Positions 42,441-50,994 of a DNA stretch of 64,000 nt are shown here, piece by piece. The DNA lies in NCBI GenBank assembly GCA_035477215.1, contig DATIKU010000047.1, positions 1-64,000 on the forward strand, given 5' to 3'. Source of the DNA: Spirochaetota bacterium (GTDB lineage Bacteria; Spirochaetota; UBA4802; UBA5368). The notes under the pieces are model-generated. The model ran no database searches. It saw only the letters and a list, made by a program, of their open reading frames with translations, and had not been told where the DNA came from. The translations under genes and the position numbers were made by a program. Within the stretch, counting starts at the first letter, position 1, and every line of letters begins with the position of its first letter.

Positions 42441-43249
42441 TATTTCTCTCCTAACTTCGCGGATTTCAGCGCCGCGGCCTCGACGGCGTCCATCACAATG
42501 CCGGAGAACCCCGCGCGATCCATAACGTGCAGCCCCTCTATGGTGGTCCCGCCCGGGGATGCGACCCTGCCGCGAAGCACGGCCGGATCGTCCCCGGTCT
42601 CGAGCACCATTCGCGCCGCGCCCAGCACCGTCTGCGCGGCAAGCAGGATCGCCCGCTCGCGGGGGATGCCCGTCTTCACGCCGCCGTCGGCCATCGCCTG
42701 GATCATCGTGAAGGCGTAGGCGGGCCCGCTTCCGGAAAGGCCCGTAACCGCGTTCATCAGGCGCTCGGGCAGCACCATCGTCTTTCCGATATTCAAAAAC
42801 AATTCCTCGGCAAGGGCCATGGAGTCCGCGTCAGCGTGAGCGCCCGCCGACAGCACCGTCATGCCTTCTCCGACCATGGCCGGTGTGTTGGGCATGACAC
42901 GGACGACCTTCTGCGCGGGGGGCAGCGTTTTTTCCATAAGTTCGGTCGAAGCGCCCGCGACGACGGAGACGACGAGCTTCCCGGGCGAAATCCCCTTGAG
43001 CTCCTTCAGCACCGCCTGCAGCGCGTCGGGTTTGACCGCCAGGATGATGATGCCGCACGCGCCGGCCAGCTCACCGATGGAGGAGGCCGTCTCAACGCCG
43101 AAGCCGCGCACAAGCGCCTCGGAGCGGGCCGCATCGGAGTCGAAACAGCGAATGCGTACTCCGCCCGGCGCCCGGGAGAGCCCCGCTGCGATCGCGCCGC
43201 CCATGTTGCCGGCGCCGATGATGCCGATTGTGTGCCCGGCGAGACTCAT
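42437..43249 (-). CDS. proC: Pyrroline-5-carboxylate reductase
   Basis: The 270-residue enzyme makes proline from pyrroline-5-carboxylate. GIIGAGNMGGAIAAGL near 9-24 is the NADPH-binding loop; VVRVMPNTPAMVGEGMT and LSGSGPAYAFTMIQAMADGGV are signature stretches, with SPGGTTIEGLHVMD near the C-terminus. It is coupled by ATGA overlaps to yggS upstream and the M23 gene downstream; yggS-proC pairing is common in bacteria. Confidence 0.97.
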   Translation of the reverse strand: MSLAGHTIGIIGAGNMGGAIAAGLSRAPGGVRIRCFDSDAARSEALVRGFGVETASSIGELAGACGIIILAVKPDALQAVLKELKGISPGKLVVSVVAGASTELMEKTLPPAQKVVRVMPNTPAMVGEGMTVLSAGAHADADSMALAEELFLNIGKTMVLPERLMNAVTGLSGSGPAYAFTMIQAMADGGVKTGIPRERAILLAAQTVLGAARMVLETGDDPAVLRGRVASPGGTTIEGLHVMDRAGFSGIVMDAVEAAALKSAKLGEKY

Positions 43250-43935
43250 TCCCCGTAGCTCCTTTCTCCAAAAATCGCGCTGCCTATGCGCACCAGCGTG
43301 GCGCCCTCGTCGACGGCCGTAAGATAATCTCCCGACATACCCATCGAAAGTTCGTCGAGGCGGACCCCCAGACGCCTGGCGATATCGTCGCGAAGCTCCC
43401 GAAGCAGCGCGAACGAAGCGCGCACCGCGCGCTCGTCACCCCCCAGGGGGCCTATGGTCATAAGACCCATAAGCTCGATGCCGGGGATCGATGCGACCTC
43501 TCCGCAGAGCTCGAATGCGCCCGAGGGATCGATCCCGCTCTTGGTGTCCTCGTCCGAGGTGTTCACCTGGATCAGGATCCTTTGCATCTTGCCGATGCGC
43601 GCCGCCTCCTCACCGACCCTGCGCGCGGTGGGGGCCTTGTCGATGGAATGGATGAGATCGAAAAGGCGGACCGCGTCCCGTGCCTTGTTCGACTGCAGAT
43701 GGCCGACAAGGTGAAAGCTAAAATCGCCCGACAGCGCGGGGATCTTGCCCTTCGCCTCCTGTACCTTGCTTTCGCCGAAGAGCCTGATGCCCTGGTCGAT
43801 CGCCGCCAGCAGCGCTTCCGGCGGAAAGGTCTTCGACACGGCGACTATTCGTATATTCTCCGGATTCCGTCCCGCCGCACGGGCCCGGTCGTCGATCCTG
43901 TTTCGAATGTGGCTGTAGTTCTGGAAATAATCCAT
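43246..43935 (-). CDS. yggS: YggS-family pyridoxal phosphate-binding protein
   Basis: The 229-residue single-domain TIM-barrel protein keeps PLP homeostasis and has no known catalytic activity. The PLP lysine lies in IVAVSKTFPPE (about 36), with HLVGHLQSNKARDAVRLFD, HSIDKAPTARRV, LIQVNTSDEDTKSG and SMGMSGDYLTAVDEGATLVR, all family features. It is first in the yggS-proC-M23 operon, and has a promoter at 44010-44039. Confidence 0.96.
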   Translation of the reverse strand: MDYFQNYSHIRNRIDDRARAAGRNPENIRIVAVSKTFPPEALLAAIDQGIRLFGESKVQEAKGKIPALSGDFSFHLVGHLQSNKARDAVRLFDLIHSIDKAPTARRVGEEAARIGKMQRILIQVNTSDEDTKSGIDPSGAFELCGEVASIPGIELMGLMTIGPLGGDERAVRASFALLRELRDDIARRLGVRLDELSMGMSGDYLTAVDEGATLVRIGSAIFGERSYGE

Positions 43936-44009
43936 TACGGGACTTGCGGGCTCCGATTGTTGTAGGACGGGGAGCGAACGAAAACCGGACCCCTATCCAC
44001 TCCGGGTGT

Positions 44010-44039
44010 ACTATACATCAGTTCAATTTTGTACGTCAA
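44010..44039 (-). promoter_or_regulatory. Promoter of the yggS-proC operon
   Basis: On the minus strand TTGACG (44034-44039) and TATAGT (44010-44015) are 18 bases apart. The ribosome site before yggS is weak (GGAG 14 bases away). Confidence 0.65.
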
Positions 44040-44113
44040 TTATCTTTTTATATGCAGGGCGGGCCTGCGCCGGCCGGCAGTTCGGTCGATCATCCGGCGC
44101 GCCCTTCGATTTT

Positions 44114-44142
44114 TTGTTCGTCCGGGGCTTTTTTGCTATACT
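44114..44142 (+). promoter_or_regulatory. Promoter of mtaB
   Basis: TTGTTC (44114-44119), 17 bases, TATACT (44137-44142) with an extended TGC just before the -10. It drives the divergent mtaB gene with a leader of about 70 bases. Confidence 0.65.
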
Positions 44143-44218
44143 CATGATGCCTGACCGGTATCACCATGGTTAAGGACCGTTTCAAGAGCCGGGGCGCACC
44201 CGGTTAAAAAGAGTATCG

Positions 44219-45559
44219 ATGAGAAGAACCTTTTCCATTAAAACACTCGGCTGCAAGCTCAACCAGTACGAATCCGCCCTCATCGCCAGGCAGTTCGACG
44301 CTTCGGGCTGGGAGGCGAGGCCGTTCGGCGAGCTCGTGGACGTGGTCGTCATCAACACCTGCACCGTGACTGACCGCAGCGACAAAAAGTGCCGCAATTA
44401 CATCCGCCAGGGTGCGCGCCTCTCGCGGCTCGGGAAGGCCGTGGTGACCGGCTGCATGGTGGAGCGCGAACGGAAGGAGGCGGCGCTGATGGATGAGGTT
44501 CTTGCCGTATTCGGCAACGACGACAAGCGCGCGATCGTCCGGAAAATCACCGCGTACGTGGAGTATGCCGAGGAGCTGCGTGAAACGGGCGGCGGGGACG
44601 ACGACGCGAGGGCCGCTTTCATGGCGCACTCGGGCGCCTGGGACGGTGAGGACGGCTTCGACGAGGCCGCCGTCGCGCCGCTGTACCGTACGCGCGCCTA
44701 CCTGCGCGTCCAGGACGGCTGCGACGGCACGTGCTCCTACTGCGTCGTGCCGTCGGTGCGGGGCGCGCCGCGGAGCAGGCCTTTCGCCGAAGTGATTGAT
44801 CACGCGCGGCGCCTGGTGGCGACGGGCTGCCCGGAGCTCGTGCTGACGGGCATCACGATCGGACAGTACGATGATGGCGGCGCGGACCTTGCCGCGCTTG
44901 TGGAAGCGATTGCGGCGATCCAGGGTGAGTTCAGGGTGCGCGTAACATCCATTGAGCCCTCACATGTCACCGACCGGCTGATCGGGCTTCTCGGTTCGCC
45001 GAAGGTGTGCCGGCACATCCATCTCCCTCTACAGTCGGGCTCGGACAGTATACTCGCCGCCATGAACCGCCCCTATACGCTTGAAGGCTATATGGAGGTC
45101 GTGGACCGAATCCACACGCACGATCCAGATATCGCGATAGGAACTGATATTATAGTCGGATTTCCCGGCGAAACCGATGAGGATTTCGCCGCGGGCATCG
45201 ATGCGGTCGCGCGCGCGGAATTTGCGTACGTGCACCAGTTCAGTTTTTCGCCGCGCACCGGCACCCCGGCGGCCGCGGGCGTCTTCTGCGGCGAGCGTGC
45301 GATTGCGAGGCGAAGCGCCCTTCTGCGGCGGTCGGCCGCGGAGACGGGGCGGGGCTATCGCCGCCGTTTCGAGGGCGCGCTCCTTCCATGCGTTGTTGAG
45401 CGGAGAAAAGACGGCGTCGGCCATACGGCCGTAAGCGACAATTACATAAGAATAAAGCTTTCGGAGTCGCCTGCAAACGAGGCGCGCGAAGGGACGATCG
45501 CGTCGGTGCGGCTTGCAGGCGTAGGGTACGACGAAAACATGGGCGGTATCGAGCCGTGA
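44219..45559 (+). CDS. mtaB: tRNA t6A37 methylthiotransferase MtaB
   Basis: The 446-residue radical SAM enzyme adds a methylthio group to t6A37 of tRNA for ANN codons. The N-terminal UPF0004 domain has LGCKLNQYE, NTCTVTDRS and TGCM cysteines; the radical SAM motif is CDGTCSYC near 166, with RGAPRSRP, LTGITIGQYD and HLPLQSGSDSILAAMNR. The C-terminal part is TRAM-like. The insert DDDARAAFMAHSGAWDGEDG before the CxxxCxxC is longer than in most members. AAAGAG is a weak ribosome site. Confidence 0.94.
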   Translation: MRRTFSIKTLGCKLNQYESALIARQFDASGWEARPFGELVDVVVINTCTVTDRSDKKCRNYIRQGARLSRLGKAVVTGCMVERERKEAALMDEVLAVFGNDDKRAIVRKITAYVEYAEELRETGGGDDDARAAFMAHSGAWDGEDGFDEAAVAPLYRTRAYLRVQDGCDGTCSYCVVPSVRGAPRSRPFAEVIDHARRLVATGCPELVLTGITIGQYDDGGADLAALVEAIAAIQGEFRVRVTSIEPSHVTDRLIGLLGSPKVCRHIHLPLQSGSDSILAAMNRPYTLEGYMEVVDRIHTHDPDIAIGTDIIVGFPGETDEDFAAGIDAVARAEFAYVHQFSFSPRTGTPAAAGVFCGERAIARRSALLRRSAAETGRGYRRRFEGALLPCVVERRKDGVGHTAVSDNYIRIKLSESPANEAREGTIASVRLAGVGYDENMGGIEP

Positions 45560-45934
45560 GTGCGCCGTTCGGGCGTCATTATTATGTCGCCAATAAAAAA
45601 TATGGCGCCTTTTAATAATTTTCTTGCGTCATGGAAAATTTTCTTGCTATATATCTAATTATTGTTGAAAAATGCGCCGTGTTCATTTGTATGGTTGCAT
45701 TCCTGAAAAGGGGGGGGTGATATTTCATCCGGGCGGAAACGCCACCAATAATGAAGATTGAATCAACAATCAGAATGAATTGATGGAACGCGGGGGGACC
45801 CTTGTTCTGTCTGTTCTGCGTAGCTGAGTGGGATCACTAATCCCCAGGGCAAATCTTCAATTTTAAGTAGTTTATTAAAATTGCATACACTCACACAAGT
45901 GTAGAAGATATTCGGTAACAAAGAGGTAGTTGCC
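45560..45934. other. 375-base leader region of the speD operon
   Basis: No credible ORF. A possible extended -10 promoter (TTGCGT 45624-45629, 18 bases, TGC-TATATA ending at 45653) would leave a leader of about 270 bases. The leader contains a G-run (GGGGGGG near 45712) and a short stem GGGAT-CACTA-ATCCC (45830-45844). No known SAM riboswitch core was recognised. Confidence 0.45.
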
Positions 45935-46345
45935 ATGGAGGGTTTGGGTACGCATCTAATAGCGGAACTCTTCGACTGTAATGAGTTGCACCTGAACGAC
46001 GTCAAGAAGGTTGAGGAGGTAATGATGGCCGCTGCCGAACTCTCTAGTGCCACGATTATAAAACCCTTCTTCCACAAGTTTTCACCCTATGGAATCAGCG
46101 GAGTGATCGTGATCGCTGAGTCCCATTTCACCATTCACACATGGCCCGAGTACGGATATGCGGCGGTCGACGTGTTTACCTGCGGCGACCTCGAGTACCA
46201 GAAAGCGGTCGATTACATCAAGTCCGAGCTGGAAGCCGAGCGATGCTCGATTTTTCAATTCCAGCGGGGCATTCTTGCCAACACCGATCGGGTGAAAGGG
46301 CTTTCGGCATTCAGGGAGGTTGAAAATGCAGGCTACGTTGAATAG
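45935..46345 (+). CDS. speD: S-adenosylmethionine decarboxylase proenzyme
   Basis: The 136-residue prokaryotic-type AdoMetDC is cut at the Glu-Ser bond in AESHFTIHTWPEYG (near 62-75) to make the pyruvoyl cofactor from Ser; the catalytic Cys is in VDVFTCGD near 87. GTHLIAELFDCN and HKFSPYGISGVIVI match the family. It supplies decarboxylated SAM for the spermidine synthase encoded downstream. AAAGAGGT lies before the ATG. Its last 20 bases overlap the next gene. Confidence 0.96.
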   Translation: MEGLGTHLIAELFDCNELHLNDVKKVEEVMMAAAELSSATIIKPFFHKFSPYGISGVIVIAESHFTIHTWPEYGYAAVDVFTCGDLEYQKAVDYIKSELEAERCSIFQFQRGILANTDRVKGLSAFREVENAGYVE

Positions 46346-46745
46346 CAGGAAAATACTCGAGACGATTCCCACTATCGAGAACTTCGAGGAGATGGGGGCA
46401 TGGGGCCTCTACTCGAGCGTGGATATACATAACTGCGATCCGGAAATCATCCGCGACGCGGAGATGATCCGCCAGTACGTGATTCAGCTCTGCGACGTTA
46501 TCGGGATGAAACGCTTCGGCGAGACGCAGGTGGTGAATTTCGGGGAGGACGAAAGGGTCGCGGGTTTCTCCATGACCCAGCTTATCGAGACGTCGCTCAT
46601 CTCCGGTCACTTCGCCAACCTCAGCAACACGTCGTACATCGACGTCTTCAGCTGTAAGTATTACGACCCCGAGGTTGTCGCTCATTTTTCGCTGAGCTAT
46701 TTTAAGGGCAGCGACTACAACCTCAATATCGCCCTTCGCAAGTAG
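46326..46745 (+). CDS. SpeD-like paralogue with altered self-cleavage site
   Basis: The product is 139 residues from the ATG at 46326 (GGGAGGT 5 bases upstream), overlapping the end of speD. It shares the AdoMetDC fold: the N-terminal WGLYSSVDIHNCDPE, central RVAGFSMTQLIETSLISGHF and TSYIDVFSCKYYDPE, where VFSC aligns with VFTC of SpeD. At the cleavage point the alignment gives Glu-Thr-Ser rather than Glu-Ser-His, and the IHTWPE stretch is absent. Some SpeD homologues have become arginine or ornithine decarboxylases; whether this is one, or a partner subunit, cannot be told. Confidence 0.8.
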   Translation: MQATLNSRKILETIPTIENFEEMGAWGLYSSVDIHNCDPEIIRDAEMIRQYVIQLCDVIGMKRFGETQVVNFGEDERVAGFSMTQLIETSLISGHFANLSNTSYIDVFSCKYYDPEVVAHFSLSYFKGSDYNLNIALRK

Positions 46746-46762
46746 TTCCGGGCTATCGAACG

Positions 46763-46786
46763 CCGCGGCGGCGCTTGCCGCCGCGG
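46763..46786 (+). other. Stable hairpin between the SpeD-like gene and speE
   Basis: CCGCGGCGGC and GCCGCCGCGG form ten pairs with loop GCTT; outer AGTTCCG/CGGAACT may extend it. There is no T-run, so it may affect mRNA stability between the genes. Confidence 0.5.
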
Positions 46787-46825
46787 AACTTTCCGTCGCG
46801 ACAATACTGATACAGGGAGGACGCC

Positions 46826-47683
46826 ATGCGGATTGAATCGCAGTTATGGTTTGAAGAAATACTGGAAATCGCCAACGGCCGTGCGTTCAAGATTAAGATA
46901 AACGATATGATCGAGAGATTCGACTCGGAGTTTCAGCGCATCGAAATCTACGATACGAAACCGTTCGGAAAGATGCTTGTGCTCGACGGCGTTATCATGT
47001 GCACCGAGTGGGACGAACATTCCTACCACGAGATGATAGCGCACGTGCCCATGTTTACGCACCCGAAACCGGAGAATGTGCTGGTAATCGGCGGCGGCGA
47101 CGGCGGCACCATCCGCGAGGCGCTGCGGCACCCCGGGACGAAACGCGTCGACATCTGCGAGATCGACGGCGATGTGGTGCGGCTGTGCAAAAAACACCTT
47201 CCCACCATGTCGTCATCCTTCGACGATCCACGAGTAACGCTCTATACCGAAGACGGCGCCAGGTTCATGAAGGAGCGCAAGGGCACCTATGACGTCATTT
47301 TGGTCGATTCGTCGGACCCCATCGGTCCCGCCGCGGTGCTTTTTTCAGAGGAGTTCTATGTGGATATGAAGGACGCGCTGAAGGACGACGGCCTCATCGC
47401 CACCCAGTGCGAGTCCTTCTTCTACCATGGCGATATCATCGAACGCATCACCGGTTACGCGAAAAAGCACTTCGCCATTCCCGGCTATTACTACACCGTG
47501 GTGCCCACCTATCCCAGCGGCATCATCGGCTACTGTTTCGCCTCGAAGAAATATCATCCAACAAAGGACTTCAGGCCGGAGCGGGTGAGCGCGATGCAGG
47601 CGCAGCTTCGCTATTACAACGCCGACCTTCACCGGGCGGCCTTTGCGCTGCCAAGCTTCATTCGGGACAGGATTAGGCTTTAG
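46826..47683 (+). CDS. speE: Spermidine synthase
   Basis: The 285-residue aminopropyltransferase transfers the aminopropyl group of decarboxylated SAM to putrescine. It has an N-terminal beta domain (IEIYDTKPFGKMLVLDGVIM), the GGGDGGTIREAL nucleotide loop near 90-101, EIDGDV, the catalytic Asp in LVDSSDPIGPA near 156 and TYPSGIIGY. AGGGAGG lies 6 bases before the ATG. It forms a spermidine operon with speD; no gene for putrescine synthesis is in the window unless the SpeD-like paralogue supplies it. Confidence 0.96.
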   Translation: MRIESQLWFEEILEIANGRAFKIKINDMIERFDSEFQRIEIYDTKPFGKMLVLDGVIMCTEWDEHSYHEMIAHVPMFTHPKPENVLVIGGGDGGTIREALRHPGTKRVDICEIDGDVVRLCKKHLPTMSSSFDDPRVTLYTEDGARFMKERKGTYDVILVDSSDPIGPAAVLFSEEFYVDMKDALKDDGLIATQCESFFYHGDIIERITGYAKKHFAIPGYYYTVVPTYPSGIIGYCFASKKYHPTKDFRPERVSAMQAQLRYYNADLHRAAFALPSFIRDRIRL

Positions 47684-47776
47684 GCAAAATTAATCGTTGG
47701 ATTAAATAGCCGTCCGGGGCGATAGTTGGCGGGCGCCGGTGTCCGGCCGGCGCCAAACAACTGCGGCAGGCCAATC

Positions 47777-49273
47777 ATGAAGCGGCTTTTTCGGACTAAA
47801 AGCATTGAACGCCTCATCTCCGAATCGGAGAACACCGACCATAAACTGCGGCGGAGCCTTGGCCCGTGGTCGCTCGTCGCGCTCGGCATTGGCGCCATCA
47901 TCGGAACCGGTGTCTTCATCCTTACCGGCACCGCCGCCGCGGGCGAGGTGCTGCAGTTCGAATCCATCCTCAAGGCGCCGCTTCTGGACGTGCTCATGCA
48001 CGGCAAAAACGCCGTCAGCATGACGGGGCGCCCGGGCGCGGGGCCGGGTATAGCGCTTTCCTTTTTCCTTGTGGCGGTCGTCTGCGCTCTGGCCGGTCTC
48101 TGCTACGCCGAGCTCGCGTCCATGATTCCGGTCGCCGGGAGCGCCTACACGTATGCCTACGCCACAATGGGCGAGTTCGTCGCGTGGATCATCGGCTGGG
48201 ACCTCATACTGGAATACGCGGTGAGCAACATGGCCTCCGCGGTGGGCTTCTCGGCCTACGTCCATTCGCTTTTACTGACCCTCGGGATACATCTTCCCGA
48301 GACGCTCATGCAGCCGGTGTTCGCCAACGGCACGCTCACCGGGGCGTACTTCAACCTGCCGGGCTTTCTCATCATCATGGTCATGACCATTATCCTCGTC
48401 ATCGGCATCCGCGAGAGCGCAGGGGCGAACAACCTGATGGTAGTGGTGAAAATTACGGCCATACTCGTCTTCGTAATCGCCGCGAGCCGTTATATTGAGG
48501 TAAAGAACTGGAGCCCCTTCATGCCCAATGGCTGGCAGGGAGTGCTCACGGGCGGCGCGATCGTGTTTTTCACCTATATCGGCTTCGATTCGGTGTCCAC
48601 CGCCTCGGAGGAGGCGCGAAACCCGCAGCGCGACATTCCCTTCGCCATCATCGCTTCGCTCATCGTCTGCGCCACGCTCTACGTGATGGTGGCGCTGGTG
48701 CTCACCGGCATCCAGCACTGGCCGACGCTGCGCAACGCGGCACCTGTCGCCAACGCCCTCAACGCCCTGGGCCTCGAGTCCGTGCAGCGCTGGGTGACCA
48801 TCGGCGCTCTCACCGGCATGATAAGCTCCATGCTGGTCTATCAGTTCGGCCAGGCGCGCATCTGGTTCTGCATGTCGCGCGACGGCCTCCTGCCGGGCGC
48901 CTTCGCGCGCGTGCATCCGCGCTTCCGCACCCCGTACATAAGCACGTTGACGGCGGGGCTTTTCGTCGCGATCCCCGCGGGTCTCTTCGACATCGGCACG
49001 CTCGCCGACCTTTCGAACATCGGCACGCTCTTCGCCTTCACGCTGGTGTCGGTCAGCGTGCTCGTCTTCCGGCGCACCAGGCCGGACTACCGCCGCGTGT
49101 TCCGCACGCCCTGGGTGCCCTTCGTTCCGATCGCTTCGATTGTATGCTGCTTCATTCTCATGGCGAGCCTTCCCATCGAGACGTGGCTTCGCTTCTTCGT
49201 ATGGCTTTCGATAGGGCTGGTTATTTACTTCGTCTACGGCAGGCGTCACAGCGCCTTCGAGCGCGTGGCGTGA
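47777..49273 (+). CDS. APC-family amino acid/polyamine permease
   Basis: The product is 498 residues from the ATG at 47777; a longer frame from 47726 has no start signal. It has 12-14 membrane helices beginning SLGPWSLVALGIGAIIGTGVFILTGTAA, the APC superfamily substrate-binding helix 1 (GIGAIIGTG), then FFTYIGFDSVSTASEEARNP (helix 6 region). It resembles cationic amino acid transporters (CAT type). Its position behind the spermidine genes suggests arginine, ornithine or polyamine uptake. A terminator follows at 49342. Confidence 0.9.
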   Translation: MKRLFRTKSIERLISESENTDHKLRRSLGPWSLVALGIGAIIGTGVFILTGTAAAGEVLQFESILKAPLLDVLMHGKNAVSMTGRPGAGPGIALSFFLVAVVCALAGLCYAELASMIPVAGSAYTYAYATMGEFVAWIIGWDLILEYAVSNMASAVGFSAYVHSLLLTLGIHLPETLMQPVFANGTLTGAYFNLPGFLIIMVMTIILVIGIRESAGANNLMVVVKITAILVFVIAASRYIEVKNWSPFMPNGWQGVLTGGAIVFFTYIGFDSVSTASEEARNPQRDIPFAIIASLIVCATLYVMVALVLTGIQHWPTLRNAAPVANALNALGLESVQRWVTIGALTGMISSMLVYQFGQARIWFCMSRDGLLPGAFARVHPRFRTPYISTLTAGLFVAIPAGLFDIGTLADLSNIGTLFAFTLVSVSVLVFRRTRPDYRRVFRTPWVPFVPIASIVCCFILMASLPIETWLRFFVWLSIGLVIYFVYGRRHSAFERVA

Positions 49274-49341
49274 CGGCGGTCGGGCAGGGGCCGGTCCGGG
49301 ATGCAGTACCGGAAGGCCCGGGTGTATGCATGTAAAACGGT

Positions 49342-49370
49342 GCCGGTCAGGCGATGCCCCGGCCTTTTTT
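49342..49370 (+). terminator. Terminator of the permease gene
   Basis: GCCGG-TCA-GGC-GAT-GCC-CCGGC forms a bulged stem, followed by CTTTTTT. Confidence 0.75.
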
Positions 49371-49622
49371 GTTGTGAGCAGAGTGGCACTGCATAGGTCG
49401 CGGGTTTTCACTGTCGGTGAGAACTGACTTTGTAGAAGTCTGCGTCTTCGAGGACCAGGGCGATACGGAAATTACCACAGCGGTCGTCAGTATCGCAATT
49501 AACATCTTTAAAAAATGCCGGGGTATCGTTATTAAGTCACCCCTCCACCGTACTCTTTCCAGACCGTGCAATAAGTCCATACTCCGGATCGAAAGAAATA
49601 CACACCCATGCCGGCGGTTTGT

Positions 49623-49651
49623 TTGACGAATACCTTTTTTTTATGTACATT
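49623..49651 (+). promoter_or_regulatory. Promoter of the Tat-signal radical SAM gene
   Basis: TTGACG (49623-49628), 17 bases, TACATT (49646-49651), 34 bases before the start codon. Confidence 0.6.
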
Positions 49652-49685
49652 GATCGAAAATAAACAAAAATGCAGGCACTGATTC

Positions 49686-50756
49686 ATGAGCAGGGAAACG
49701 CGTCGTTCTTTTATCGGTAAAATGGTCATGATCGCGCTGGCCTTCGCGGGATGGAGTGGTTTTGGAAAGGGAACTAAAAGCGTCTTTTCTCAAAAAATGA
49801 CGCCCGTGAAAGGAGGCAAAGCGCCCGTCGCGTCCTTCCGCCCGGGGTATCTTCGTCTTCACGAAACCGACGAGCTCAGAAAACGCGGCAGGGAATTATG
49901 GGCTATGATGAGCGCCTGCCGCCTCTGTCCCCGGGAGTGCGGGGTTAATCGGTTAAAGGGAACTGCCGGCTTTTGCGGTGCCGCTTCCGACCTGGTGATA
50001 TCTTCCCACGGCCCGCACTATGGCGAGGAGCGCCCCCTGGTGGGAAGGGGCGGTTCGGGCGCCGTCTTCATGTCCCACTGCGGCCTTCGATGCGTGTTCT
50101 GCATCAACTGGGAAGTGGCGCACGAGGGCATGGGAAGCGCCGTCACGATTGAGCGGTTTGCCGCGATGATGCTTGAACTGCAACGGCGCGGCTGTTCCAA
50201 TATCAACATCGTCACGCCCTCGCATTACTCGGCCCACGTGCTCCTGGCCCTTGACCGCGCCGCGTCCGGTGGACTGCGCCTCCCACTGGTGTACAACACC
50301 CATGGATGGGAGCGCCCTGAAATACTCCGGCTTCTGGACGGAGTTGTGGACATATACCTGCCCGATTTCAAATACGCCGACGGCGCTATGGCGGCGCGGT
50401 ACTCTTCCGGTGCGCAATCGTACCCGGAAATTACGAGAAACGCACTTCGGGAAATGCACCGTCAGGTCGGCATCGCCCATCACGCGCCGGACGGGCTGAT
50501 GTACCGGGGGCTCATGATACGTCATCTTGTCCTTCCGGGTAACGCGAGCGGAACAAGGGAAGTGCTTCGCTGGATTGCGGGAAACCTTCCACGGAACACC
50601 TATGTAAATCTCATGTCGCAGTACCGGCCGGTTTACCGCGCCGGGGAGTTTCCAGAGATAGCCAGGCGCGTCCGCAGAGGGGAATATGAAAACGCCGTCC
50701 GCTGGGCCCGGGAAGCCGGCCTTACCAACCTTGACATCCAGGCAAGCCCCTTTTGA
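49686..50756 (+). CDS. Radical SAM protein (PflA/PflX-like) with a twin-arginine signal
   Basis: The 356-residue protein begins MSRETRRSFIGKM followed by a hydrophobic stretch, a good Tat signal (RRxFxxK). Next come CRLCPRECGVNRLKGTAGFC (about 78-97), an accessory cysteine set, and the radical SAM motif CGLRCVFC near 138-145. TPSHYSAHVL, YNTHGWE, DFKYAD and LVLPGNASGT place it near COG1313 PflX-type proteins. Most radical SAM enzymes are cytoplasmic, so export through Tat, if real, is unusual. The target is unknown. Confidence 0.85.
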   Translation: MSRETRRSFIGKMVMIALAFAGWSGFGKGTKSVFSQKMTPVKGGKAPVASFRPGYLRLHETDELRKRGRELWAMMSACRLCPRECGVNRLKGTAGFCGAASDLVISSHGPHYGEERPLVGRGGSGAVFMSHCGLRCVFCINWEVAHEGMGSAVTIERFAAMMLELQRRGCSNINIVTPSHYSAHVLLALDRAASGGLRLPLVYNTHGWERPEILRLLDGVVDIYLPDFKYADGAMAARYSSGAQSYPEITRNALREMHRQVGIAHHAPDGLMYRGLMIRHLVLPGNASGTREVLRWIAGNLPRNTYVNLMSQYRPVYRAGEFPEIARRVRRGEYENAVRWAREAGLTNLDIQASPF

Positions 50757-50994
50757 TCCGAATTGTGCATTCGACTCTTGTCCCGATAATGCGGAAAAAT
50801 AGGGTTTGAGGTTACCGTATGAAATCCCTGTCACGAAAAAATAAAATTTTTTGGGACCACGGAGACAGGGCTTTCTTGCGGGGCGAGTGGACTTTTTTCA
50901 GGAGGGAACTTCCGATCGCAAGCCCTGTGTCGGGTGGAGACTTGCTCCGGATTGGGGTAAATTCCCGATATATTAAGTTTTGGTTTCGTTCGTT

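Larger units (their letters stand above)
49274..49685. other. 412-base region between the permease and radical SAM genes
   Basis: It contains the permease terminator (49342-49370) and a promoter (49623-49651). A minus-strand frame of about 53 codons (ATG near 49505) begins with a hydrophobic stretch but has no ribosome site. Confidence 0.55.

Noticed and set aside
49347-49580. Minus-strand ORF with hydrophobic start (MLIAILTTAVV) near the permease terminator.
   Set aside because: No usable ribosome site, overlaps the terminator, and no recognisable product.
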